From contig JAFSBF010000197.1 in NCBI GenBank assembly GCA_017441965.1, positions 1-13,131 on the forward strand: a DNA stretch of 13,131 nucleotides, given 5' to 3'. The notes below the pieces were generated by a model. It saw nothing but the letters and a program-made list of their open reading frames with translations, ran no database searches and had not been told where the DNA came from. Below are positions 1-5,698 of this stretch, one piece after another. The position numbers and the translations under genes are program-made. This stretch comes from Clostridia bacterium. GTDB lineage: Bacteria; Bacillota; Clostridia; UMGS1883. Numbering within the stretch: the stretch's first letter is position 1; every line of letters starts with the position of its first letter.

Positions 1-1
1 C

Positions 2-328
2 CTGCCTGTCCCGGGAGGAATCTCCCTTCTTTCATTCGTTGAACGGAGAATGGAAATTTTATATATTCTGATGAATCAAAGATTAATATCGTGCCTAGAA
101 CTTGCTCGGAGATTTTCTGTGCCTGCGTTTACAATAGGTACAGATATAACCGCTTTAAGCAGAATTGCACCGGTTTCAAGTAAAATGGGTAGATACGGCG
201 GAGTGTATATTATTGATGAATATAAGCGTGAAAGAACCTATTTAACTCGTGATGAGGAAAAAGTTATAGAAAGACTTATTCCTACACTAAATGGTAGAGA
301 TAGGGAACTTTTACAAATGGTGTTATAG
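2..328 (+). CDS. DeoR-like helix-turn-helix DNA-binding protein, 5' end uncertain
   Basis: A small predicted DNA-binding regulator. The sequence ERRMEIL, then a segment reading LARRFSVPAFTIGTDITALS, matches the winged helix-turn-helix pattern of DeoR/HTH_11 proteins. It is followed by a GRYGGVYI turn and an acidic, charged C-terminus ending in LLQMVL. I recall a similar architecture in roughly 100-residue regulators of Clostridia, often on mobile elements; this is family knowledge, not shown here. The first ATG is at 50, but it cuts the conserved ERR off the domain and has no properly spaced ribosome binding site. The frame is open without a stop to the left edge, so I annotate from base 2 as 5'-partial or with a lost start. 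No target or ligand can be deduced. The fold is fairly sure; the start is not. Confidence 0.6.
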   Translation: MPVPGGISLLSFVERRMEILYILMNQRLISCLELARRFSVPAFTIGTDITALSRIAPVSSKMGRYGGVYIIDEYKRERTYLTRDEEKVIERLIPTLNGRDRELLQMVL

Positions 329-343
329 CTCATAAATATAATA

Positions 344-385
344 AAGCAATAGTGCCCAAGGATTAATCCTTGGGCACTATTGCTT
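344..385. terminator. Perfect 42-bp palindrome, probable bidirectional terminator
   Basis: Two 21-base arms (344-364 and 365-385) are exact reverse complements with no spacer, giving a stem of about 19 bp around a TTAA loop with a GC-rich section (GTGCCC/GGGCAC). It lies 15 bases after the stop of the helix-turn-helix gene and about 53 bases beyond the 3' end of tmRNA on the other strand, so it can end both convergent transcripts. The tail on the minus strand is TTTATTATATTTAT; on the + strand it is only CTTCTTC. Both tails are weaker than a classical U-run, so an operator or a mobile palindromic element is also possible. Confidence 0.6.
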
Positions 386-438
386 CTTCAAATGCAAAGA
401 CATTCCTTACAATATAAAGGGTTCGTCTATGCGCGTTA

Positions 439-787
439 TGGTGGAGGCGAGGGGAGTTGAACCCCTGTCCGAAAACATATTCACACAGGCATCTCCGAGC
501 GCAGTCACTTCTTTATCATTCCCTCCGCCGCAAGGCAAGTGACAGCCCATACGGTTTTAGTAGCTTCATTTGTCATGTATGGCGCAAAGCTTAACCATAT
601 CACGTTCACCACTGCGTGACGCTCTTATCCGAGCCGTGGTCCTCCCGGTAAGAACGGCCGCCTGAATTTAGGCAGCGTAAGCTAAATTATTGTTAGCGTT
701 TAAATTTAAAAATTGGGATTTTAACGCAGTTCCCGCTGCGGCTCGCTTCCCATGCTTCAACATCCCCGTCGAAGCCGGTACGCCCCC
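439..787 (-). ncRNA. ssrA: Transfer-messenger RNA (tmRNA, one-piece)
   Basis: tmRNA is charged with alanine, enters ribosomes stalled on broken mRNA together with SmpB, and supplies a short reading frame that adds a degradation tag and a stop codon. On the minus strand the RNA begins GGGGGCG and ends CGCCTCC-A-CCA, so the seven-base acceptor stem closes with one G-U pair. The CCA is encoded at 441-439. The 5' part has the conserved GGCTTCGACGGGGAT segment, and the 3' part has the T-arm AGGGG-TTCAACT-CCCCT. The tag frame is at 697-668, and its stop lies in the loop of a hairpin (GCTGCC/GGCGGC), as in helix 5 of other tmRNAs. Length is about 349 nt, normal for the one-piece form. It lies downstream of smpB with its own promoter. 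Confidence 0.97.
668..697 (-). other. tmRNA tag reading frame ANNNLAYAA-stop
   Basis: From the GCT resume codon at 697-695 the frame reads Ala-Asn-Asn-Asn-Leu-Ala-Tyr-Ala-Ala and stops at TAA (670-668). The resume codon follows TTTAAAC, the usual type of A-rich context. The tag has nine encoded residues and ends in Tyr-Ala-Ala, where most bacterial tags end in Leu-, Val- or Ile-Ala-Ala. The C-terminal Ala-Ala expected by ClpXP is kept. Confidence 0.9.
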
Positions 788-794
788 ATATAGT

Positions 795-816
795 GATGCT
801 ACACCTTTGCAGCATC
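795..816 (-). other. Hairpin in the 5' leader of pre-tmRNA
   Basis: GATGCTGC and GTAGCATC flank an AAAGGT loop, giving an eight-pair stem with one G-U wobble. It starts about where transcription from the ssrA promoter should begin and ends seven bases before mature tmRNA. It could protect the precursor end or present it for 5' processing by RNase P. The function is inferred. Confidence 0.4.
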
Positions 817-820
817 ATAT

Positions 821-850
821 AGTATACATTAAAAAATATTAAAATGTCAA
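821..850 (-). promoter_or_regulatory. Sigma-A-type promoter of ssrA
   Basis: On the minus strand a perfect TTGACA (850-845) is followed after 18 bases by TATACT (826-821). The predicted start lies near 814, giving a leader of about 27 nt before mature tmRNA. The strong -35 box and near-consensus -10 box suit an abundant stable RNA. It lies just beyond the smpB stop codon. Confidence 0.85.
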
Positions 851-857
851 CAGTTAA

Positions 858-899
858 TTACTGGTTTTGCGCCTTAAGTTATTGGTTTTGCGCTTTAAG
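858..899 (-). repeat. Tandem 21-base duplication at the end of smpB
   Basis: The last six codons of smpB plus its TAA stop (899-879) are followed at once by a second 21-base copy (878-858) that differs at only two positions. Both copies read Leu-Lys-Ala-Gln-Asn-Gln-stop in the same frame. Only the first is translated, because its stop comes first. The second copy ends 7 bases before the ssrA -35 box. Confidence 0.85.
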
Positions 900-1346
900 A
901 GTTCTCTCAATCATTCTTCCCGCATCTCTTTTAGCTGCATCATCACGTTTATCATAAAGCTTTTTACCGCGTGCTACTGCAATAGTCATTTTAACCCTTT
1001 GTCCTTTAAGATAAATGTCGAGGGGAATAAGTGTAAGTCCTTTTTGCTTTACAGTTCCCAAAAGTTTCATTATTTCACGTTTGTGCATTAAAAGCCTTTT
1101 TGGTCTTAACGGCTCTCTGTTAAAGATATTACCCTTTTCATACGGCGAAATATGCATACCGTGCACAAACATTTCACCCTTATCAATTTCGCAATAGCTT
1201 TCCTTGAGGTTAACCTTTCCCATACGGATTGATTTAACCTCTGTTCCAAAAAGCTCAATGCCTGCCTCGTACTTTTCTTCTATGAAGAACTCGTGGGTTG
1301 CGCTTCTGTTTTGAGCGAGAAGCTTTCTCTTTTCGTTTTCTGCCAT
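879..1346 (-). CDS. smpB: SsrA-binding protein SmpB
   Basis: SmpB binds the tRNA-like part of tmRNA, carries it to stalled ribosomes and occupies the empty decoding centre. The 155-residue product has the normal length. Recognisable are the N-terminal [20 protein letters not shown] core with GTEVKSIR, the [14 protein letters not shown] segment, and the C-terminal [20 protein letters not shown] tail, which folds into the mRNA channel. I start at the ATG at 1346, because AGGGGGA lies 7 bases before it. The TTG at 1364 would put that site inside the gene and add an unconserved MKGELI. The start lies inside the end of rnr (92-base overlap), so the two are probably translated together. The gene ends LKAQNQ-stop, and that end is duplicated directly downstream. 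Identity is secure. Confidence 0.97.
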   Translation of the reverse strand: MAENEKRKLLAQNRSATHEFFIEEKYEAGIELFGTEVKSIRMGKVNLKESYCEIDKGEMFVHGMHISPYEKGNIFNREPLRPKRLLMHKREIMKLLGTVKQKGLTLIPLDIYLKGQRVKMTIAVARGKKLYDKRDDAAKRDAGRMIERTLKAQNQ

Positions 1347-3426
1347 TATCAGTTCCCCCTTCAAGGAGTAAAAAATCTATTCTGCGTGAAACCTTGCTTG
1401 CGGCAGCAAGCTTTACCTTTACAACATCGCCTATGGTAAAGGTATGTCCTGTGCGTTCACCGTAAAGAGACAAGGCTTTTTCATCAAAAACATAATAATC
1501 ATCACGAAGTGTTTCAAGCCTTACAAGACCTTCAACAGTATTAGGAAGCATTACAAAGAAGCCAAAACCCGTAACAGATGAAATGACACCCTCAAATTCC
1601 TTACCGACAAACCCTTCCATATATTCAGCCTTTTTGATATCAAGTGTGTCACGCTCACACATTGCTGCGGCGTTCTCTCTTTCGCTGCACTGCACTGATG
1701 CTTCGTGAACAAAAGCGCTGAGATACGATTTTGTTTTATTGTCGTTTTCTATTATTGCCTTTAACGCCCTGTGACAAACAAGGTCGGGATAGCGGCGTAT
1801 AGGGGAGGTGAAATGACAATAATTATCAAGCATTAATCCAAAATGACCGTCGTTTTTACTGTCATACTTAGCCTTTGCCATACTCCTGAGTAGCATAGTT
1901 GAAAATGCCGCCTCCTGCGGAGTGTCTGAAACTTCTTGCATAAGTGCATGTAAGCTTCTGCAATGCTCGTAACCTTTATTATATATGAAGTTAAGTGTAT
2001 TTTCAAGCTTTTCTTTATTAGGCTCGTCGTGAACTCTGTAAATTGCGCCAATATTATTCTCACACAAAAATTTTGCAACGACACTGTTTGCGGCAACCAT
2101 AAATTCCTCAATTATTTTATTCGCAAAGGAATTTTCACGCTTTACAATATCTATTGTTTTTCCGTCTTTGTCAAAAACCGCCTTTGCCTCGGGAATGTTA
2201 AAATCAATTGTTCCACGCTCGCTTGTTTTTTGTGCAAGAAGCAAATAAAGCTCATACATTGCATCAAGCATAGGAAGAAGATGCGAATATTTTTCGCACA
2301 AAAGGGGAGGTTTTTCACTTAGCAAAAGTCGTACGTTTTCATATGTCATTCGTGCCGTGCTTTTTATATATGACTTATGAAAAGTGGTTTTTATAATATT
2401 ACCATTATTGTCATAATGAAGAAATACCGACATTGTAAGCCTGAGCACCCCTTCATTGAGAGAGCATATTCCGTTTGAAAGCCTTACGGGGAGCATAGGT
2501 ATTACTCTGTCCGCAAGATAAACACTTGTACCTCTTGAATAAGCTTCCTTATCAAGCGGAGAATTTGGTTTTACATAATGACTTACATCGGCAATATGAA
2601 CGCCTAAGACATATCCGTTTTCGGTTTTTTCTACAGAAATTGCATCGTCAATATCCTTTGTATCCTCACCGTCAATTGTAATTATTGTTTTTGAGGTAAG
2701 GTCAAGTCTGCCTGATAAATCATCATCATCTATTTTATCAACCTTTTGAGCCTCCTGAAGAACATCAGATGGAAATTCGAGTGAAAAGTCATAACCTCTT
2801 ATTACAGACAGAACATCAACACCAAAATCATACGGAAAACCAAGAATTTCTGTAATACGGCAACGAAGGGACGTGGTCGGTGATTCATATTCAATAATTT
2901 TTGCAACAACCTTCTGACCGTTCAGCGCACCGTTTATATCACGCGGTGAAACAAAAATTTCGTCAGGCAGTTTATCGTTGTCAGGTGTAATCAAACCATA
3001 TCCGCGCTCTTGTGTAAAAATGCCGACAATTGTGTTGTTTGCACGTGATAATATACTGATAATTCTACCTTCACGGTTTTTATCTGCGGAGGACTTTTTT
3101 TCAATTTTTACAAGTACAGTGTCGCCGTTTAATGCACCATTTACGTATTCTGATGCTATATGAATGTCGCCTTTATCATCAGACACAAAGCCAAAGCCTT
3201 TTGTAGTGGAACGAAAAACTGCTTTTACAAGTCCCATAGACTTTGCACTAAAACAGCGCTTTTTTCTGCCGATAATTATTTCGCCCTCTTTTTCAAGCTC
3301 ATCTACTATATTATTAAATTCCTCAATATCAGATGCAGGAACGCATAAAAGAAGTGCTATATTTTCCTTAGTCATCGGAACATAGTCTTTACTGTTTATA
3401 AAATCACAAATTTTTTGTTTACGCAA
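1255..3426 (-). CDS. rnr: Ribonuclease R (3'-5' exoribonuclease, RNB family)
   Basis: RNase R degrades structured RNA from the 3' end and removes the defective mRNAs released by tmRNA. The 723-residue product has the full domain order: N-terminal helical region (about 1-60), two cold-shock OB folds (about 65-112 and 133-180), the RNB catalytic domain (about 235-570) and an S1 domain (about 620-690). The active site [12 protein letters not shown] carries Asp252, Asp258, Asp260 and Asp261, the four metal-binding aspartates of the family. The start is a TTG, supported by AAAAGGTGA four bases upstream and by N-terminal similarity to the family. The last 30 residues form a strongly basic tail (about nine Arg and six Lys against one Glu) that lies wholly inside the smpB overlap. 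In E. coli the Lys-rich tail of RNase R serves recruitment to tmRNA-SmpB; the same role here is inferred. Confidence 0.97.
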   Translation of the reverse strand: MRKQKICDFINSKDYVPMTKENIALLLCVPASDIEEFNNIVDELEKEGEIIIGRKKRCFSAKSMGLVKAVFRSTTKGFGFVSDDKGDIHIASEYVNGALNGDTVLVKIEKKSSADKNREGRIISILSRANNTIVGIFTQERGYGLITPDNDKLPDEIFVSPRDINGALNGQKVVAKIIEYESPTTSLRCRITEILGFPYDFGVDVLSVIRGYDFSLEFPSDVLQEAQKVDKIDDDDLSGRLDLTSKTIITIDGEDTKDIDDAISVEKTENGYVLGVHIADVSHYVKPNSPLDKEAYSRGTSVYLADRVIPMLPVRLSNGICSLNEGVLRLTMSVFLHYDNNGNIIKTTFHKSYIKSTARMTYENVRLLLSEKPPLLCEKYSHLLPMLDAMYELYLLLAQKTSERGTIDFNIPEAKAVFDKDGKTIDIVKRENSFANKIIEEFMVAANSVVAKFLCENNIGAIYRVHDEPNKEKLENTLNFIYNKGYEHCRSLHALMQEVSDTPQEAAFSTMLLRSMAKAKYDSKNDGHFGLMLDNYCHFTSPIRRYPDLVCHRALKAIIENDNKTKSYLSAFVHEASVQCSERENAAAMCERDTLDIKKAEYMEGFVGKEFEGVISSVTGFGFFVMLPNTVEGLVRLETLRDDYYVFDEKALSLYGERTGHTFTIGDVVKVKLAAASKVSRRIDFLLLEGGTDNGRKRKEKASRSKQKRNPRVLHRRKVRGRH

Positions 3427-3431
3427 AAAAT

Positions 3432-3439
3432 CACCTTTT
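3432..3439 (-). promoter_or_regulatory. rnr ribosome binding site, can pair with the upstream hairpin
   Basis: AAAAGGTG followed by A and four T leads to the TTG start of rnr. AAAGGTG is complementary to CACCTTT (3457-3451), the 3' arm of the preceding terminator hairpin plus one base. That arm could therefore close either the terminator or a seven-pair helix over this site. Confidence 0.5.
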
Positions 3440-3443
3440 ATCT

Positions 3444-3476
3444 AAAAAATAAAGGTGCTTTCAACGAAAGCACCTT
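3444..3476 (-). terminator. Intrinsic terminator after secG, in front of rnr
   Basis: AAGGTGCTTTC and GAAAGCACCTT form an 11-bp stem with a three-base loop, followed by TATTTTTT. It begins five bases after the secG stop codon and ends about 18 bases before the rnr start. As no separate rnr promoter is evident, it probably sets how much transcription from secG enters rnr-smpB. Confidence 0.8.
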
Positions 3477-3481
3477 AGCAG

Positions 3482-3721
3482 TTATTTAAGCAAATCAAGT
3501 GAAAGCACAACTGAAAGAATGATGAACACAATTGCAAAAACTGTTGTCAACTTTTCAAGCAAGCCCTCACGAGTATTCGCCTTGTTCTTTGAGAAGAATG
3601 TCTCGCCGGAGGTGCCCATTACCGAGCTTGCCTCTCTGGGGTCCTTACCCTTCTGGAACAAAACAACTACTGTAAGTATAAGTGCTACTACGATATAAAC
3701 AATTGTAAATGCCAGCTTCAT
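3482..3721 (-). CDS. secG: Preprotein translocase subunit SecG
   Basis: SecG is the small accessory subunit of the SecYEG channel and aids protein export across the plasma membrane. The 79-residue product has the family's two membrane segments (about residues 2-22 and 55-77). Between them is a cytoplasmic loop, QKGKDPREASSVMGTSGETF, with the conserved Q-[KG]-G and G-x-S-G-E-T-F-F pattern, followed by a short charged stretch. GGAGGTG lies 6 bases before the ATG. A promoter sits 41 bases upstream of the start and a terminator hairpin directly follows the stop. secG beside rnr, smpB and ssrA is the arrangement also found in Bacillus. Identity is secure despite the short length. Confidence 0.95.
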   Translation of the reverse strand: MKLAFTIVYIVVALILTVVVLFQKGKDPREASSVMGTSGETFFSKNKANTREGLLEKLTTVFAIVFIILSVVLSLDLLK

Positions 3722-3761
3722 TTTCTACACCTCCGTAAATTTCCGATTGTCAATCATTATT

Positions 3762-3790
3762 ACTTTAGCATAAGATGAAGACAATTGCAA
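3762..3790 (-). promoter_or_regulatory. Sigma-A-type promoter of secG
   Basis: TTGCAA (3790-3785) and TAAAGT (3767-3762) on the minus strand are separated by 17 bases. It lies between the spoVAE stop and secG, so secG and probably rnr-smpB are transcribed in growing cells, independently of spoVAE. Confidence 0.65.
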
Positions 3791-3816
3791 CCTTTTTTTT
3801 GAATTATGCCCAAATT

Positions 3817-4170
3817 TTATTTAGCTTTTGGTTTTGAAAAGAGTGCAGCTAAGAATGCAAATACAACTGCTGCGGCAATTCCGCCCGCTGTTGCGGTAAG
3901 CCCGCCTGTAAATATCCCGATAAAACCATTTTCGGATATGGCTTTTTTTACGCCTTCAAACAGACTGTATCCAAATCCCGTCAGGGGAACTGTTGCGCCT
4001 GCCCCAGCAAATTCTACAAGCTTTCCGTAAATTCCAAGCAGCGATAATAAAACCCCCGTACACACATAGCCTGTCAAAAGCTTTGCAGCAGTAAGGGAAG
4101 TCCTGTCAATAAAAATCTGACCAATACCGCAAATTGCACCTCCGACTAAAAATGCCTTTATATAATCCAT
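3817..4170 (-). CDS. spoVAE: Stage V sporulation protein AE (SpoVAE)
   Basis: SpoVA proteins form the inner spore membrane machinery that moves dipicolinic acid into the forespore and out at germination. The product is 117 residues, the length of the short SpoVAE (SpoVAEb) proteins. It has hydrophobic segments at about 4-22, 32-52 and 80-113, separated by the family motif GAGATVPLTGFGYSLFEGV and then FTGGLTATAGGIAAAV. I start at the ATG at 4170, where AAGGAG lies 9 bases upstream. A start at 4254 would add an unrelated hydrophobic leader that covers the promoter. In most Clostridia it follows spoVAC and spoVAD; here neither lies beside it and the gene has its own forespore-type promoter. Another spoVA locus elsewhere is likely. 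There is no obvious terminator after the stop. Confidence 0.92.
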   Translation of the reverse strand: MDYIKAFLVGGAICGIGQIFIDRTSLTAAKLLTGYVCTGVLLSLLGIYGKLVEFAGAGATVPLTGFGYSLFEGVKKAISENGFIGIFTGGLTATAGGIAAAVVFAFLAALFSKPKAK

Positions 4171-4206
4171 AATAACAAACTCCTTTTCAAGCAAAACTAT
4201 TATTGT

Positions 4207-4236
4207 TATTATGCTAAGGCAATAAAAAAATATGCA
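4207..4236 (-). promoter_or_regulatory. Sigma-G-like (forespore) promoter of spoVAE
   Basis: On the minus strand TGCATA (4236-4231) is followed after 17 bases by CATAATA (4213-4207). This fits the published sigma-G pattern (TGAATA or GNATR, 17-18 bases, CATNNTA). The spoVA operon of Bacillus is a known sigma-G target, so the match is functionally sensible. No good sigma-A promoter is seen on this strand in the gap. Confidence 0.7.
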
Positions 4237-4252
4237 TATGCATATTATTGCC
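4218..4252. repeat. Nested inverted repeats over the spoVAE -35 region
   Basis: GGCAATA (4218-4224) and TATTGCC (4246-4252) are exact inverted arms. Inside them lies an 18-bp perfect palindrome (4229-4246) built on two overlapping ATATGCATAT units. The palindrome covers the -35 box of the sigma-G-like promoter. It could be an operator for a dimeric regulator such as SpoVT, or chance in AT-rich DNA; no protein is implied by the sequence. Confidence 0.4.
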
Positions 4253-4298
4253 AAAAAATTCTTTTTTAAAAATAATTTGAACTTATTATATTTAGATA

Positions 4299-4328
4299 TT
4301 TACAAAATACAAACAAATGTGGTAAAAT
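4299..4328 (+). promoter_or_regulatory. Sigma-A-type promoter with extended -10, pyrH operon
   Basis: TTTACA (4299-4304) is followed after 18 bases by TAAAAT (4323-4328), preceded by TGG as an extended -10. It should start transcription near 4335, giving a leader of about 37 nt. It is the best forward promoter in the window and probably drives the whole run from pyrH to prfA. Confidence 0.65.
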
Positions 4329-4371
4329 AGAATAGGTTACATACGAAATTCAGAAAGGCAGTGACATAACA

Positions 4372-5082
4372 ATGCAGAAAAAATATAAAAGAGTGCTTAT
4401 TAAACTTAGCGGCGAGGCGCTTGCAGGTGAAAGCGGATTTGGTCTTGACGAGAAAACCCTTGACAGTATTGCCAAAACACTTAAGGAATGTGTTGATATG
4501 GGAGTGGAGATTGCTGTCGTAGTTGGAGGCGGAAACTTCTGGAGAGGAAGAACAGGGGAGAATATGGAAAGAACAAGGGCTGACCATATGGGAATGCTTG
4601 CAACTGTAATAAACTCTCTTGCACTTTGCGATGCTTTTGAGCGCAACGGTATCAACACACGTGTACAAACTGCAATTGAAATGAAGCAGATAGCAGAAAC
4701 ATATGTCAGAGGCAGAGCGGTACGTCACCTTGAAAAGGGTAGAGTTGTTATTTTTGGTTGCGGAACGGGAAATCCGTTTTTCTCAACTGATACAACCGCA
4801 GCTCTTCGTGCAGCTGAGATTGATGCCGATGCAATTCTCCTTGCAAAAAAGGTTGACGGTGTTTACGACAGCGACCCTGCAAAGAACCCAAATGCGGTTA
4901 AATTTGACAAGATAACATATATTGATGTTCTTAACAAGGGCCTTGGTGTTATGGATACAACGGCAACGTCTCTTTGTATGGATAACAAAATGCCTATCCG
5001 TGTTTTTGGCCTTTCAGAGCCCGAAAACATTAAAAGAGTTCTTTTAGGTGAAGAGATAGGCACACTTGTGTATGCACAGTAA
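4372..5082 (+). CDS. pyrH: Uridylate kinase (UMP kinase)
   Basis: PyrH phosphorylates UMP to UDP with ATP, the step between de novo UMP synthesis and all pyrimidine nucleotides; the bacterial enzyme is a hexamer of the amino acid kinase fold. The 236-residue product is full length. KLSGEAL (11-17) holds the catalytic Lys, VGGGNFWRG (51-59) binds phosphate and UMP, and [17 protein letters not shown] (131-147) is the conserved UMP/ATP segment, followed by [11 protein letters not shown]. The ATG is the only sensible start, but the best ribosome binding site (AGAAAGG, 4352-4358) is 13 bases away, longer than normal, so translation may be modest. It opens the forward operon; the usual upstream partners rpsB and tsf are absent. 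Confidence 0.97.
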   Translation: MQKKYKRVLIKLSGEALAGESGFGLDEKTLDSIAKTLKECVDMGVEIAVVVGGGNFWRGRTGENMERTRADHMGMLATVINSLALCDAFERNGINTRVQTAIEMKQIAETYVRGRAVRHLEKGRVVIFGCGTGNPFFSTDTTAALRAAEIDADAILLAKKVDGVYDSDPAKNPNAVKFDKITYIDVLNKGLGVMDTTATSLCMDNKMPIRVFGLSEPENIKRVLLGEEIGTLVYAQ

Positions 5083-5113
5083 GATTATAAATTTTAAATT
5101 TTAATATATTATT

Positions 5114-5128
5114 GCCGGCTTTGTCGGC
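5114..5128 (+). other. Small hairpin just before the frr ribosome binding site
   Basis: GCCGGC and GTCGGC surround a TTT loop, a six-pair stem with one G-U pair. It ends five bases before the GGAG of frr. There is no U-run, so it is not a terminator. It may protect the processed 5' end or tune frr translation; this is a guess. Confidence 0.3.
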
Positions 5129-5143
5129 GGATTGGAGATTAAT

Positions 5144-5698
5144 ATGAGAAACGATTATCCTGAAATTACAGAAAAAATTAATAAGGCAGTTAACTTTTAC
5201 ATTGACGACCTCGGTTCTATCCGTGCAGGAAGAGCAAGTACAACTGTACTTAATAAGATAAGTGTTGACTACTACGGCACAATGACACCTGTTTCCCAGG
5301 TTGCCGCTGTTTCAACACCCGATGCACGCACAATAGCAATTCAGCCGTGGGATGCAACCCTTATAAAAGAGATTGAAAAGGCAATCCTTGCATCAGAGCT
5401 TGGTATAAATCCGCAGAATGACGGCAAGATTATTCGTCTTTCATTCCCTCAGCTTACAGAGGACCGCAGAAAAGAACTCACAAAGACAGTTGCAAAAAAG
5501 AGCGAGGATTGCAAGGTTGTAGTTCGTGGCATCAGAAGAGATGAAATCGAAAAATACAAAGCAATGAAGAAAAAGAGTGAAATTACAGAGGATGACCTTA
5601 AGAATATTGAAAAAGATATTCAGGATATCATAGATGCAAGCATCAAAGAGATTGATGCAATTGCAGATAAGAAGAACAAAGAAATTATGGAAATATGA
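5144..5698 (+). CDS. frr: Ribosome recycling factor
   Basis: RRF acts with EF-G to split the post-termination ribosome from mRNA. The 184-residue product matches the usual 185. The N-terminal helix carries DLGSIRAGRASTTVL, the beta domain has the PWDATLIKEIEKAI segment, and the C-terminal helices contain VVVRGIRRDEIEKYK with the conserved Arg pair used at the ribosome. I start at the ATG at 5144, since GGAG (5134-5137) lies six bases before it. The in-frame TTG at 5132 overlaps that site. The stop TGA overlaps the next ATG (ATGA), so frr and uppS are probably translationally coupled. The pyrH-frr-uppS-cdsA-dxr-rseP order is the common bacterial one. Confidence 0.97.
   Translation: MRNDYPEITEKINKAVNFYIDDLGSIRAGRASTTVLNKISVDYYGTMTPVSQVAAVSTPDARTIAIQPWDATLIKEIEKAILASELGINPQNDGKIIRLSFPQLTEDRRKELTKTVAKKSEDCKVVVRGIRRDEIEKYKAMKKKSEITEDDLKNIEKDIQDIIDASIKEIDAIADKKNKEIMEI

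Noticed and set aside
13..30. GGGAG-GAAT-CTCCC hairpin followed by T-rich bases as a terminator
   Set aside because: Only five pairs, a mixed tail, and it lies within a frame that is open through it.
1963..2322. Plus-strand open frame inside rnr, and similar ones at 867-1091, 2978-3163 and 3160-3385
   Set aside because: They lie opposite well-supported rnr or smpB codons, have no ribosome binding sites and no recognisable protein features.
4171..4254. Longer spoVAE start at 4254
   Set aside because: It would place the AAGGAG site and the sigma-G-like promoter inside the gene and adds residues absent from the family.
4329..4371. PyrR-type attenuator or riboswitch before pyrH
   Set aside because: The leader is only about 40 bases, with no terminator hairpin or known aptamer pattern.
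4300..4728. Minus-strand frames opposite the start of pyrH (also 4350-4658)
   Set aside because: Cysteine-rich or low-complexity translations without family features, antisense to the conserved UMP kinase.
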